DNA of 5,595 nucleotides from contig DMRR01000102.1 in the NCBI GenBank assembly GCA_003455275.1, positions 2,221-7,815 on the forward strand. Direction: 5' to 3'. Shown here piece by piece: positions 1 through 5,595 of this stretch; the first letter of the stretch is position 1; the number at the start of each line of letters is the position of its first letter. The notes under the pieces were generated by a model that was given only the letters and a program-made list of their open reading frames with translations, ran no database searches and was not told the DNA's origin. This DNA comes from Bacteroidota bacterium. GTDB taxonomy: Bacteria > Bacteroidota > Bacteroidia > Chitinophagales > UBA10324. The translations under genes were made by a program, and so were the position numbers.

Positions 1-1934
1 ATATTGACAATTGGATTTGAGTTTTGAATCTGAATTGTATCAGAAGCCGGGCAACCGTATGAATTTACAGCTGAAACAAAATATTCTCCAACTGAAGTTA
101 CAGTAAATGTTTGAAGGTGTGAGTTATTCTGCCAGGTGTAAGATGTGAATCCGCTGCCGGCATTCAATTGATAATTAAGTGGGCCGCATACGAGCGTATC
201 GTTTCCTAAATGAATGACGGGGTCAGAGATGCTTATAACTTTTGAATCGGCGGAAGAACATCCGCCGGGTGAAGTAACAGTGACAGTATAAATTCCCTGC
301 GTGTTAACAGTTATGGTAGAGTCTGTGCTTCCATTACTCCACAAGTAACTGCTGTATCCCGGGCCGGCATTTATGACTACAGAATTGCCAATACATATGG
401 TAGTATCATTTCCAAGCGAAACACTATTTCCATTAAATGAAAGTGAAATCGAATCAGAAGCAGTGCAACCTGCTCCATCAGTAATTGTTACAGCATAAGT
501 TCCTGTTGTATTGACATGAAAACTTTGACTGGTGCTCCCCGTGTTCCACTGGTAATTAAATCCGGAGCCGGCATCAAGCAAAAAAATTGTTGAAGGGCAG
601 AGCACAGTGTCATTTCCTAAATTCAAAACAGGATTTGGCAAGAAATGAACTTCAATCGTATCGATATCAGAACAAGAAGAATCAAAGAATTTTTTCACCC
701 AATATTCACCCGATGAAAAAACCTGTATAGTTTGGGAAGTGTCACCTGTACTCCAAAAAAATCCAATTCCTCCGGCGCCTGCATCGAGTATTACTGTATC
801 GTTTCCACACACTAATTGATCCGCACCAAGATTTACATTACAGGTTACCGGGATGGAGAGTTGTTCGAAAAAAGTTGGAAGCCCAATGGCTGAATGATTA
901 ATTAGTCCGAATGAGTGAAGCATAAATCCGCAAGCAGCGCCGGCGTAATTTGGAAACTCAATCGTGCTCAGAGAATCTGAATTATTTTCAGCAACATAAA
1001 TTTTTCCGTCAGGGGCAAGCTGAAGCGCACCAGTGTTATAATTCCCTCCGCCAAAAACTACGGTAAATGAATTCCACCAATTGGGTAGCGTGAGATCATA
1101 TTGAAATATATGTGCAGGTGTGTTGAATGATGAAACATAAAGCTTTGTATTATCAGGTGAAAAAGTTGTTCCATATAAATCTGTAGTAGGAACCGGAACC
1201 GAAATCATGTTAGTTATCAAACCACTTGCATTATCAAAATCATAAACTTCAAACAAGTTAGAAATTCCACTTCCGTAACCAACTACGGCCAGTTTTGTAC
1301 CATCAGGTGAGGCCTTCATATATCCTAGTGCTGAAGATCCAATTCCGAAATTGCTGCCAATAGGGCTAATGATTGCAGCACTGACACCAAGAGGTGTAAG
1401 TTTATAAGCATAGAATTGATTCGATTGAAAAACATGAGTAATAATCCAGATGTCAATTCCGTTAGCAGCATATACAGCAGTAACTTTTTCGCAAACCGGT
1501 GTTACAAGCGCAATGTTGGTTTGAACCAAGCCACCGAGCCCGCCATTCAGAGTCATATCTACAACTGAGTAATGAAGACCGCCTATACCAACTGCGGGAA
1601 CAGTAAATATGTAATACTTACTTGCATTTCCTGGATCAGGAACAATTATGGCGGATTGTGTAGCCGAACTATTTCCCATTAAACCGGTAGCTATGATGCC
1701 CCCGTTGGTGTCATAAACTGTTACTCCATCTGTGCAAAAGAGCAAGCTGCCTGAACTGGAGCAAATGCTGGCGCAACCTTCATAAGTATTTATATATCCC
1801 GGAATAGCAACTGCAACACCTGAATTAAAATCTATTCCGGCGCCATATCCGAAATGCCAGATATTCGCTTCGCCCTGGGCAAAAATTAATAGTGGAGCTA
1901 TTACTAATATAATGGTGAAAAAAAATTTTCTCAA
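1..1934 (-). CDS. Secreted beta-propeller protein with tandem Ig-like repeats, C-terminus cut by window edge
   Basis: The reading frame is open from 1967 to the left edge, giving 644 residues from the chosen TTG at 1934-1932. Residues 1-20 form a signal peptide (RKFFF start, hydrophobic core, ending LLIFAQ) and the mature part begins GEANIWHFGYGAG. This opening, LFCTDGVTVYD (65-75), TQSAIIVPDPG (from 92), CEKVTAVY (from 148) and WIITH (from 163) are hallmarks I recognise from a Bacteroidota surface-protein family often annotated as PKD-domain or gliding motility-associated C-terminal domain proteins. Three propeller-type motifs of the form PDGxKLxV lie near 209, 259 and 307. Four Ig-like repeats follow from about 365 and continue to the edge. 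Known relatives usually end in a type B T9SS sorting domain, which would lie outside the window. The ligand is unknown and no enzymatic motif is seen. There is no in-frame ATG. TTG at 1958 is an alternative start, but it puts eight extra residues before the signal peptide. Confidence 0.88.
   Translation of the reverse strand, partial: MRKFFFTIILVIAPLLIFAQGEANIWHFGYGAGIDFNSGVAVAIPGYINTYEGCASICSSSGSLLFCTDGVTVYDTNGGIIATGLMGNSSATQSAIIVPDPGNASKYYIFTVPAVGIGGLHYSVVDMTLNGGLGGLVQTNIALVTPVCEKVTAVYAANGIDIWIITHVFQSNQFYAYKLTPLGVSAAIISPIGSNFGIGSSALGYMKASPDGTKLAVVGYGSGISNLFEVYDFDNASGLITNMISVPVPTTDLYGTTFSPDNTKLYVSSFNTPAHIFQYDLTLPNWWNSFTVVFGGGNYNTGALQLAPDGKIYVAENNSDSLSTIEFPNYAGAACGFMLHSFGLINHSAIGLPTFFEQLSIPVTCNVNLGADQLVCGNDTVILDAGAGGIGFFWSTGDTSQTIQVFSSGEYWVKKFFDSSCSDIDTIEVHFLPNPVLNLGNDTVLCPSTIFLLDAGSGFNYQWNTGSTSQSFHVNTTGTYAVTITDGAGCTASDSISLSFNGNSVSLGNDTTICIGNSVVINAGPGYSSYLWSNGSTDSTITVNTQGIYTVTVTSPGGCSSADSKVISISDPVIHLGNDTLVCGPLNYQLNAGSGFTSYTWQNNSHLQTFTVTSVGEYFVSAVNSYGCPASDTIQIQNSNPIVN
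3..850 (-). repeat. Tandem Ig-like (PKD-like) repeat array, four units plus the start of a fifth
   Basis: Within the left-hand gene, LG[AN]D motifs recur at residues 369, 439, 507 and 576, a period of 70, 68 and 69 codons. Each unit reads roughly LGNDT-x-x-C, then [DN]AG-x-G, an aromatic-rich stretch with a conserved Trp, a G[ST]T or GDT turn, G-x-Y-x-V and GC-x-x-[AS]DS. The next LGxD is due exactly at the window edge, where the frame reads NPIVN, matching NPVLN before unit two, so a fifth unit probably begins there. Paired Cys residues (LC or VC early, GC late) suggest one disulphide per unit. Such arrays typically act as stalks or adhesive spacers on the cell surface. Units differ clearly at the DNA level, although the [DN]AG-x-G core keeps GCCGGC in three of the four. 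Confidence 0.9.
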
Positions 1935-1989
1935 TCCGAAATTTCTTTTGGCATCCAAACTAAATAATTACTTCTAAATAATTTTTTGT

Positions 1990-2018
1990 TAAGAAAGAAT
2001 TGTTGACAGACTTTCTTA
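1990..2018. repeat. 8-bp perfect inverted repeat upstream of the left-hand gene
   Basis: TAAGAAAG (1990-1997) and CTTTCTTA (2011-2018) are exact reverse complements separated by 13 bases. The element lies about 55-85 bases upstream of the proposed TTG start, in the likely promoter or 5' leader of the left-hand gene. Neither side is followed by a T-run in the matching direction, so it is not a standard intrinsic terminator. A protein-binding site or leader hairpin is possible. It has only two G/C pairs, so a chance occurrence cannot be excluded. Confidence 0.4.
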
Positions 2019-2022
2019 CCCT

Positions 2023-2169
2023 CTAAAAATTAATTTTAATATTTAGCAAACAGTATAATTCATTTTGGTTTGTAAAAACCATATCACAAAATCCGGAAGC
2101 GGTTTTTTCTCTCAGCATGGTTATTCCCGGCATGGCAATTAGAAGTGAAGATAACCTCGCGCTTTTCAT
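2023..2169 (-). CDS. Possible small ORF, 48 codons, doubtful
   Basis: An ATG at 2169-2167 opens 48 codons ending in TAG at 2025-2023. The product would begin MKSARLSSLLIAMPGITM, contain an NQNELYC segment and end LLNIKINF. It lies 34 bases after the stop of the delta-60 gene. The short AARAAT-like A-rich stretch before it is not distinctive. I recognise no domain. The opposite strand is also open over the same block, so this may instead be a dispersed non-coding repeat or chance openness. It is listed because it is the only sizeable ORF in the gap. Confidence 0.15.
   Translation of the reverse strand: MKSARLSSLLIAMPGITMLREKTASGFCDMVFTNQNELYCLLNIKINF
2074..2107. terminator. Weak hairpin AAAAACC / GGTTTTT, candidate terminator
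   Basis: AAAAACC (2074-2080) pairs with GGTTTTT (2101-2107) across a 20-base loop that contains the palindrome TCCGGA. On the minus strand it lies about 100 bases past the stop of the delta-60 gene, and its second arm ends in five T. The stem has only two G/C pairs and the loop is long, so it would be a poor intrinsic terminator. No better candidate was seen between 2203 and 1960. Confidence 0.2.
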
Positions 2170-2203
2170 TTATTCTTAATATTCCAATTACCAAATCAGT
2201 ATA

Positions 2204-2458
2204 TTAGTATTTCACCACCTTAACCCCCTGCGAGTTTTTGCCGTTGCTGATGCTGATAATATAGGTGCCTGCTGCAAGTGATTCAGTTAAGTGTAACTCC
2301 TCCTCATGTATGCCTGCTAGGCGGGTTTCATTGGTAATAAATGCTTGCACTGTTTTGCCATGTATATCTGTAAGCAGAATGCTTAGTTTCTCGTTTTGCT
2401 CAAGTGTGTATTCAATTATTGCTTTATCATGAATAGGGTTGGGGTAAGTTAGTATTGG
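2204..2458 (-). other. T9SS type A C-terminal sorting domain of the delta-60 protein
   Basis: This covers residues about 443-526. It carries the family's opening TYPNP, a strand with IEYTL, the LTDIHGKTV segment typical of the middle, an AAGTYIISI strand and a short basic C-terminal strand. In known systems this domain directs outer-membrane passage and is then removed by the PorU sortase. It is seen by motif only. No Por machinery lies in the window. Confidence 0.9.
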
Positions 2459-3784
2459 TTGTATCGCCTCAGAGGACACATCATTAAGACCATTTACTAT
2501 TCCCGGTAAATACCTAGCTACAAACATCCCGTGAGTAAATGAATAACCTGTAATAAGTATTTTGTTATCCGCTTGTATAGCGATAGAATACCCCATATCC
2601 ATGGCACTGTCTAAAGTTGAGTATGCAATTCCGTTTGTTCCAAAACTGCTGTCTATCTCGCCATTCGATTCAAACCTCGCCACACAATAATCATTTAAAT
2701 TTCCACTTAAATCATATGATGCAATACCACATAATAATATTTTTCCATCTATTTGAACCGCGATCGAATTGATTTCGAAACTAGCTGGTTCTGCAAAATA
2801 TCTTATCTTGCCATTAATGCCAAATGTATTATCCAAAGACCCATCTATATTAAATTTCATTATTGGAATTGGACTATTTGTATCTCCTGCCAGCAATGAT
2901 CCACCAGACATTAGTATTCTTCCGTCATGTCCAAAGCTCATGGCATTCGCAATATCGTAATCCAAAGATGCTCCACTCGCACCACCCAAGCCAAAATATT
3001 CAGTTACCTTTCCGTCCAGGCTAAAATTAGCCGCATCTAACGAGCCATTGATATTATACCGAGCAAGCGCAAAACAGGAAGGTGCCGCCATTTGGCTTTC
3101 GGAATATCCACCAGCTAAAATTTTTCCATCAGATTGGACGGCAAGTGACCATAAAGCAGGAAGGGGATTTCCAATTAATGTCATAACTCTACCTGAAATT
3201 CCAAAAGAATTGTCAATTGAACCATTAGGATTTAATCTAATTAGACCGAAATGGTCAACCCCTGAATTATCGTGAGCATTTCCTCCTTGAATAATTTTTC
3301 CATCATCTTGAATAACGACAGGTAACGATACATCTGAATAACCTTCAGTGTTGAAGTTCGAAATTACTAAACCACTTCCATTAAATGAATTATCAATTGT
3401 TCCATTCGAATTAAATCTTAGCAAAGCAAACCCTAAAGTGCTTGTCGATGAAAAGACTATTTTGCCATCCTGTTGCAGAGCCATTGCAGCATTTTGGCAG
3501 TGACCATCAATATAATAAGTAACCTTTCCATTTGTTCCGAATGAGCTATCCAGAGTTCCGTTTGGTTTGAACCTAGCTATTGCACATGAATTATTTGCGG
3601 TGTTGCCACCAACAAGAATATTTCCATCATTTTGAACTAATACCGAATACCCGGCGCCGAGAGGGAATGGAAACGCACCGATGCCATTGGTTCCAAAAGT
3701 AGAATCCAAAACTCCCGCCTGAGGATAAGCGGTTTCGAAAATTCCTAAACAAATAAAAATTACTAAACAGAATTTTGTTTTCAT
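2204..3784 (-). CDS. Secreted delta-60 repeat beta-propeller protein with T9SS type A sorting domain
   Basis: The 526-residue product starts at ATG 3784-3782 with a Lys-containing N-terminus and hydrophobic signal peptide (MKTKFCLVIFICLGIF, cleavage probably near residue 22 after YPQA). Residues 24-428 are seven delta-60 repeats, each with a G-x-[LI]D-x-x-FGxxG motif followed by Q-x-DGKI and ending in a strand like FALARFNxNG. Seven complete units suggest a seven-bladed propeller. Residues about 443-526 are a type A T9SS sorting domain: YPNP at 447-450, a beta-rich middle, AAGTYIISI near 504 and a Lys/Val-rich end VKVVKY. The protein should cross the inner membrane by Sec and the outer membrane by the Por system, and be anchored or released there. 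No catalytic motif is visible and the ligand is unknown. The gene starts 16 bases after the GH16 stop, suggesting one operon. Very sure of family, unsure of role. Confidence 0.95.
   Translation of the reverse strand: MKTKFCLVIFICLGIFETAYPQAGVLDSTFGTNGIGAFPFPLGAGYSVLVQNDGNILVGGNTANNSCAIARFKPNGTLDSSFGTNGKVTYYIDGHCQNAAMALQQDGKIVFSSTSTLGFALLRFNSNGTIDNSFNGSGLVISNFNTEGYSDVSLPVVIQDDGKIIQGGNAHDNSGVDHFGLIRLNPNGSIDNSFGISGRVMTLIGNPLPALWSLAVQSDGKILAGGYSESQMAAPSCFALARYNINGSLDAANFSLDGKVTEYFGLGGASGASLDYDIANAMSFGHDGRILMSGGSLLAGDTNSPIPIMKFNIDGSLDNTFGINGKIRYFAEPASFEINSIAVQIDGKILLCGIASYDLSGNLNDYCVARFESNGEIDSSFGTNGIAYSTLDSAMDMGYSIAIQADNKILITGYSFTHGMFVARYLPGIVNGLNDVSSEAIQPILTYPNPIHDKAIIEYTLEQNEKLSILLTDIHGKTVQAFITNETRLAGIHEEELHLTESLAAGTYIISISNGKNSQGVKVVKY
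2501..3715 (-). repeat. Seven delta-60 repeats (protein-level tandem repeat)
   Basis: The G-x-[LI]D motifs start at residues 24, 76, 128, 188, 247, 315 and 375, giving spacings of 52, 52, 60, 59, 68 and 60. Each is paired with a DGKI-type turn at about 53, 106, 161, 219, 287, 346 and 406. The last pairing is degenerate (ADNKI) and the first reads DGNI. Unit five is the outlier: it is 68 residues long and has LDAANFSLDG in place of the usual LDxxFGxxG. At the DNA level the units are well diverged, so they do not look like a recent expansion. Confidence 0.88.
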
Positions 3785-3800
3785 TCTAATTTTAATCTAT
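3785..3800 (-). promoter_or_regulatory. Short operon junction with A-rich leader before the delta-60 gene
   Basis: Only 16 bases separate the GH16 stop from the delta-60 ATG. On the sense strand they read ATAGATTAAAATTAGA, with no Shine-Dalgarno sequence, as is common in Bacteroidota. TAGATTAA occurs twice with a 9-base period (3801-3808 and 3792-3799), the first copy including the upstream stop codon. The tight spacing supports co-transcription and perhaps coupled translation. Confidence 0.45.
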
Positions 3801-4043
3801 TTAATCTACTTCAATTACTGGGACTAATTTTCTGTCAAAAATAAAACTATTTTCTTCATTAATTGCTTCCAAAATTAAAACACCGAACGGAATATTATTT
3901 ATTTTTTGAATTTCATTTGGTCTAAGTCTAATTTGTAAAATTTCTTTTTTACTTAATGTATAAAAAAATATTTTTAAATTTTTATTTGATTTATTTAAAA
4001 TAAATAAATTGCCATTTGACGGGGAGGGGAAAACCAATAGAGA
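3801..4043 (-). other. Probable T9SS C-terminal sorting domain of the GH16 protein
   Basis: Residues 490-569 start SLLVFPSPSNGNLFI, run through a beta-rich NLKIFFYTLSKKEI segment and a PFGVLILEAI strand, and end FDRKLVPVIEVD. The layout and length match type A sorting domains, but PNP is PSP, the usual L-x-x-G-x-Y strand reads IPFGVLIL, and the final residues are acidic instead of basic. The domain is coded by the most AT-rich DNA in the window. Confidence 0.7.
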
Positions 4044-5595
4044 ATCACTCTTGGAATTAACAGCTAACTCGTTATTCTCCCTTCGATCATAGCATCCTTC
4101 AGGCGGGTAAAGGGTAATAGAAGAAGTTGCTTCATAAAAAAGACAGCTATAATAATACGCACGAACCACGAAATCGAAATCAGTCCCCAATTCTGCCACA
4201 GGAAAATCTCCTATTTCAGTAGAAGATGACTCGTAAAATGTTATTCCACCATCTTCGCTGACCATAATTTTTGTTGCATCAGGCACCGCATCATAGTAGA
4301 AATTAAATGAGCAAGAGTTTCCAATTTGATTGTGATGGATATGCGTGGTTAAATCAGGTACTGAAACAATATTAATATCTATTGTTCTTTCATAGTAAAA
4401 ATTAAAAATTCCGGATGACGGTGGTGAAACATGCAATGTCAATGTATATGTTCCAATTGCAGTTCCATAAAAATATACAGATGGTAAATTTGCACTACCA
4501 TAAATATGAAGATTTGAAGGATCTGATGAGATCCATTGATAGGTATAACCAAGCGATCTAAAATCATTCCCGCAATCCATTCTGTATCTCCATGAAGAAG
4601 GAATTCCAGTTTCAACTGGAAAATCCAGCGTTTCCAATTTTTTACCATTACAATCCTCTACACCGTAAATATTAAACATATCGTCCACTTTCTGATATAC
4701 TTTCACATAATCAACTTTGAAATCTCTTTTTGGGCTTGATTCACCCGTTCCATAAACATCAAGATTTTCGCCAAGCCAAGGTTCTATTGCATTATTCAAA
4801 ACAAGATACATTCTTTGGTCGTTTACTAATGAGTTTGGGTTTGATGCAATTAAAACATTATCGATATAGAATGAAATATTATCTTGGGTCCAACTACAGC
4901 CATAAATATGATACTCATCTGAAAGATTAAAGTTATAGTATCCTAGGCCGCCTCCATCATGTTGAACACAGGAAATCCAGGCATGATAAGAATCCGCACA
5001 AGCATTCATAATTATACCTTGAGGAAGTTCATTTTCAGGTTCACTGTATGCGTCGAAAAAATCTATCTCTCGATAATCATCATGATCGCCATTAGATAGG
5101 CATGAGCCATCAATTAGCCAGAATGCAGGCCAATCACCATAGTCATTTGGAAGTTTTGCTCTTATTTCAAAATAGCCATGATAAAATTTCGAAGTAGTTG
5201 TTATGATACTGAGAGAATATTTTCTTAACATATGAATATCAGGATCCGTCCAATAAGGAAACGAAAGCTTAGTTAATGGTAGTATTAAATTGTGGTTGTC
5301 TGTTAAGTTTATTTCATTTTGAGTATAGTAATTATTGACTATAGGAATATTTGCCCAAACTGGAAAGGTATCATTACCCTGTCTTCCCCAATCATACCAT
5401 ATTTTGCTAATATCCCCATAATTTAAAGTTACATCATCTGAAAAATCGGTTTCATCAAAATCATCAGAAAAAACCTCTATGTAATTTGTTAAAGGAAAAT
5501 TTCCATGCATAGGAGGATTGTATGGTAATACGGGATATAGCGGCGTTACTTTTCCATCAGCTATTGCATTTTGATCGAACCAGCAGGTATAAAAC
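3801..5595 (-). CDS. GH16 family glycoside hydrolase with Ig/FN3-like modules and T9SS sorting domain, N-terminus cut by window edge
   Basis: Numbering starts at the internal Met at 5510 (569 residues to the stop). The frame stays open for 28 more codons to the right edge, so the true start and signal peptide lie outside. Residues about 14-275 are a GH16 domain: HGYFEIRAKLP (111-121), GDWPAFWL (125-132), catalytic motif EIDFFD (148-153), YHIYGCSW (200-207), ISFYIDN (212-218), MYLVLNNAI (234-242) and VDYVKVYQK (266-274). Family members cleave beta-1,3 or beta-1,4 glucans or galactans with two Glu residues. Here E148 fits the nucleophile and D150 the helper, but the acid/base position is D153. 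The substrate cannot be called, though the laminarinase-like group is nearest. Residues about 287-385 look like an Ig/PKD-type domain and 386-473 like FN3. Residues 490-569 look like a T9SS sorting domain with FPSPSNG in place of the usual YPNPSNG. It is probably first in an operon with the delta-60 gene. Confidence 0.92.
   Translation of the reverse strand, partial: FYTCWFDQNAIADGKVTPLYPVLPYNPPMHGNFPLTNYIEVFSDDFDETDFSDDVTLNYGDISKIWYDWGRQGNDTFPVWANIPIVNNYYTQNEINLTDNHNLILPLTKLSFPYWTDPDIHMLRKYSLSIITTTSKFYHGYFEIRAKLPNDYGDWPAFWLIDGSCLSNGDHDDYREIDFFDAYSEPENELPQGIIMNACADSYHAWISCVQHDGGGLGYYNFNLSDEYHIYGCSWTQDNISFYIDNVLIASNPNSLVNDQRMYLVLNNAIEPWLGENLDVYGTGESSPKRDFKVDYVKVYQKVDDMFNIYGVEDCNGKKLETLDFPVETGIPSSWRYRMDCGNDFRSLGYTYQWISSDPSNLHIYGSANLPSVYFYGTAIGTYTLTLHVSPPSSGIFNFYYERTIDINIVSVPDLTTHIHHNQIGNSCSFNFYYDAVPDATKIMVSEDGGITFYESSSTEIGDFPVAELGTDFDFVVRAYYYSCLFYEATSSITLYPPEGCYDRRENNELAVNSKSDSLLVFPSPSNGNLFILNKSNKNLKIFFYTLSKKEILQIRLRPNEIQKINNIPFGVLILEAINEENSFIFDRKLVPVIEVD
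4686..5471 (-). other. GH16 catalytic domain
   Basis: This is the segment encoding residues about 14-275 from the internal Met at 5510. The order of conserved blocks (GYFEIRAKLP, WPAFWL, EIDFFD, H-x-W at 176-178, YHIYGCSW, MYLVLNNAI, DYVKVYQK) matches a complete GH16 jelly-roll fold with no internal break. The codons for E148 (5069-5067), D150 (5063-5061) and D153 (5054-5052) were read directly. Confidence 0.88.

Larger units (their letters stand above)
1935..2203. other. Intergenic region between the propeller genes, no confident gene
   Basis: This gap separates the stop of the delta-60 gene from the start of the left-hand gene and must hold the latter's promoter unless all three genes are co-transcribed. 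I found no convincing Bacteroidota promoter of the TTG / TAnnTTTG type. ACTGTTTG at 2048-2055 on the minus strand resembles the -7 element but misses the leading TA, and no TTG sits at the right distance. The gap contains the inverted repeat at 1990-2018, a block open in one frame on each strand (about 2023-2176), a weak hairpin (2074-2107) and a direct repeat GCATGG at 2115 and 2130. The flanks are very AT-rich, while 2091-2160 is visibly richer in G/C. Confidence 0.6.

Noticed and set aside
2048..2055. Possible Bacteroidota -7 promoter element (ACTGTTTG on the minus strand)
   Set aside because: It lacks the TA of TAnnTTTG, and no TTG is found at the expected distance upstream.
2769..2960. 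Plus-strand ORF of 63 codons
   Set aside because: It lies wholly antisense to the delta-60 repeats, whose minus-strand frame is clearly coding. It has no recognisable domain and its openness follows from the repeat codons.
3048..3275. Plus-strand ORF of 75 codons
   Set aside because: It is antisense to delta-60 repeats three and four, with no domain and no independent support.
4439..4648. Minus-strand ORF of 69 codons in another frame
   Set aside because: It is a shadow of the GH16 protein's Ig-like region in a shifted frame, with no domain.
4730..4930. Plus-strand ORF of 66 codons
   Set aside because: It is antisense to the conserved GH16 blocks YHIYGCSW to MYLVLNNAI and has no support of its own.
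5511..5595. AGGAGG followed five bases later by an ATG (5522) on the plus strand, open to the right edge
   Set aside because: It looks like a good ribosome-binding site, but it is the complement of a Pro-Pro pair in the open GH16 frame. Bacteroidota rarely use Shine-Dalgarno sites, and the 24 visible codons show no domain.
1..5595. CRISPR array, tRNA, rRNA, transposon or phage genes
   Set aside because: There are no short regularly spaced direct repeats, no tRNA or rRNA-like stretches, and no transposase or integrase motifs in any frame. The repeats seen are protein-level repeats inside genes.

Overview
The window looks like chromosomal DNA from a member of the Bacteroidota. Two of its three genes end in recognisable type IX secretion (T9SS, Por) sorting domains. 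The third belongs to a Bacteroidota surface-protein family that usually carries such a domain beyond the part visible here. Coding DNA is AT-rich, there are no Shine-Dalgarno-like sites before the starts, and delta-60 and LGND-type Ig-like repeats are common in this phylum. Nothing allows a call below phylum.

All three genes lie on the minus strand, so transcription runs from right to left. The 5'-most is a GH16-type glycoside hydrolase (3801 to beyond the right edge, N-terminus missing). It is followed after 16 bases by a delta-60 repeat beta-propeller protein (2204-3784), probably on the same transcript. A gap of about 270 bases (1935-2203) follows. It holds no confident gene but has some structure: an 8-bp inverted repeat and a block that is open on both strands. 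The last gene (1-1934) has a signal peptide, a beta-propeller and a tandem Ig-like array, and it runs off the left edge with its C-terminus missing. No tRNA, rRNA, CRISPR array, transposase or integrase is visible.

Together the genes look like a set of secreted or cell-surface proteins: one probable glycan-active (laminarinase-like) enzyme and two long repeat proteins of unknown ligand. That they share a job is inferred from position and shared export route only.

Points worth a second look: the GH16 active-site motif reads E-I-D-F-F-D where the final residue, normally the acid/base Glu, is Asp. The ATG at 5510 is internal and not the start of the GH16 gene. The left-hand gene has no in-frame ATG and seems to start at TTG, overlapping the stop of a 7-codon mini-ORF. 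The intergenic block 2023-2176 may be a small gene or a dispersed repeat. I found no clear evidence of a wholly new biological system.
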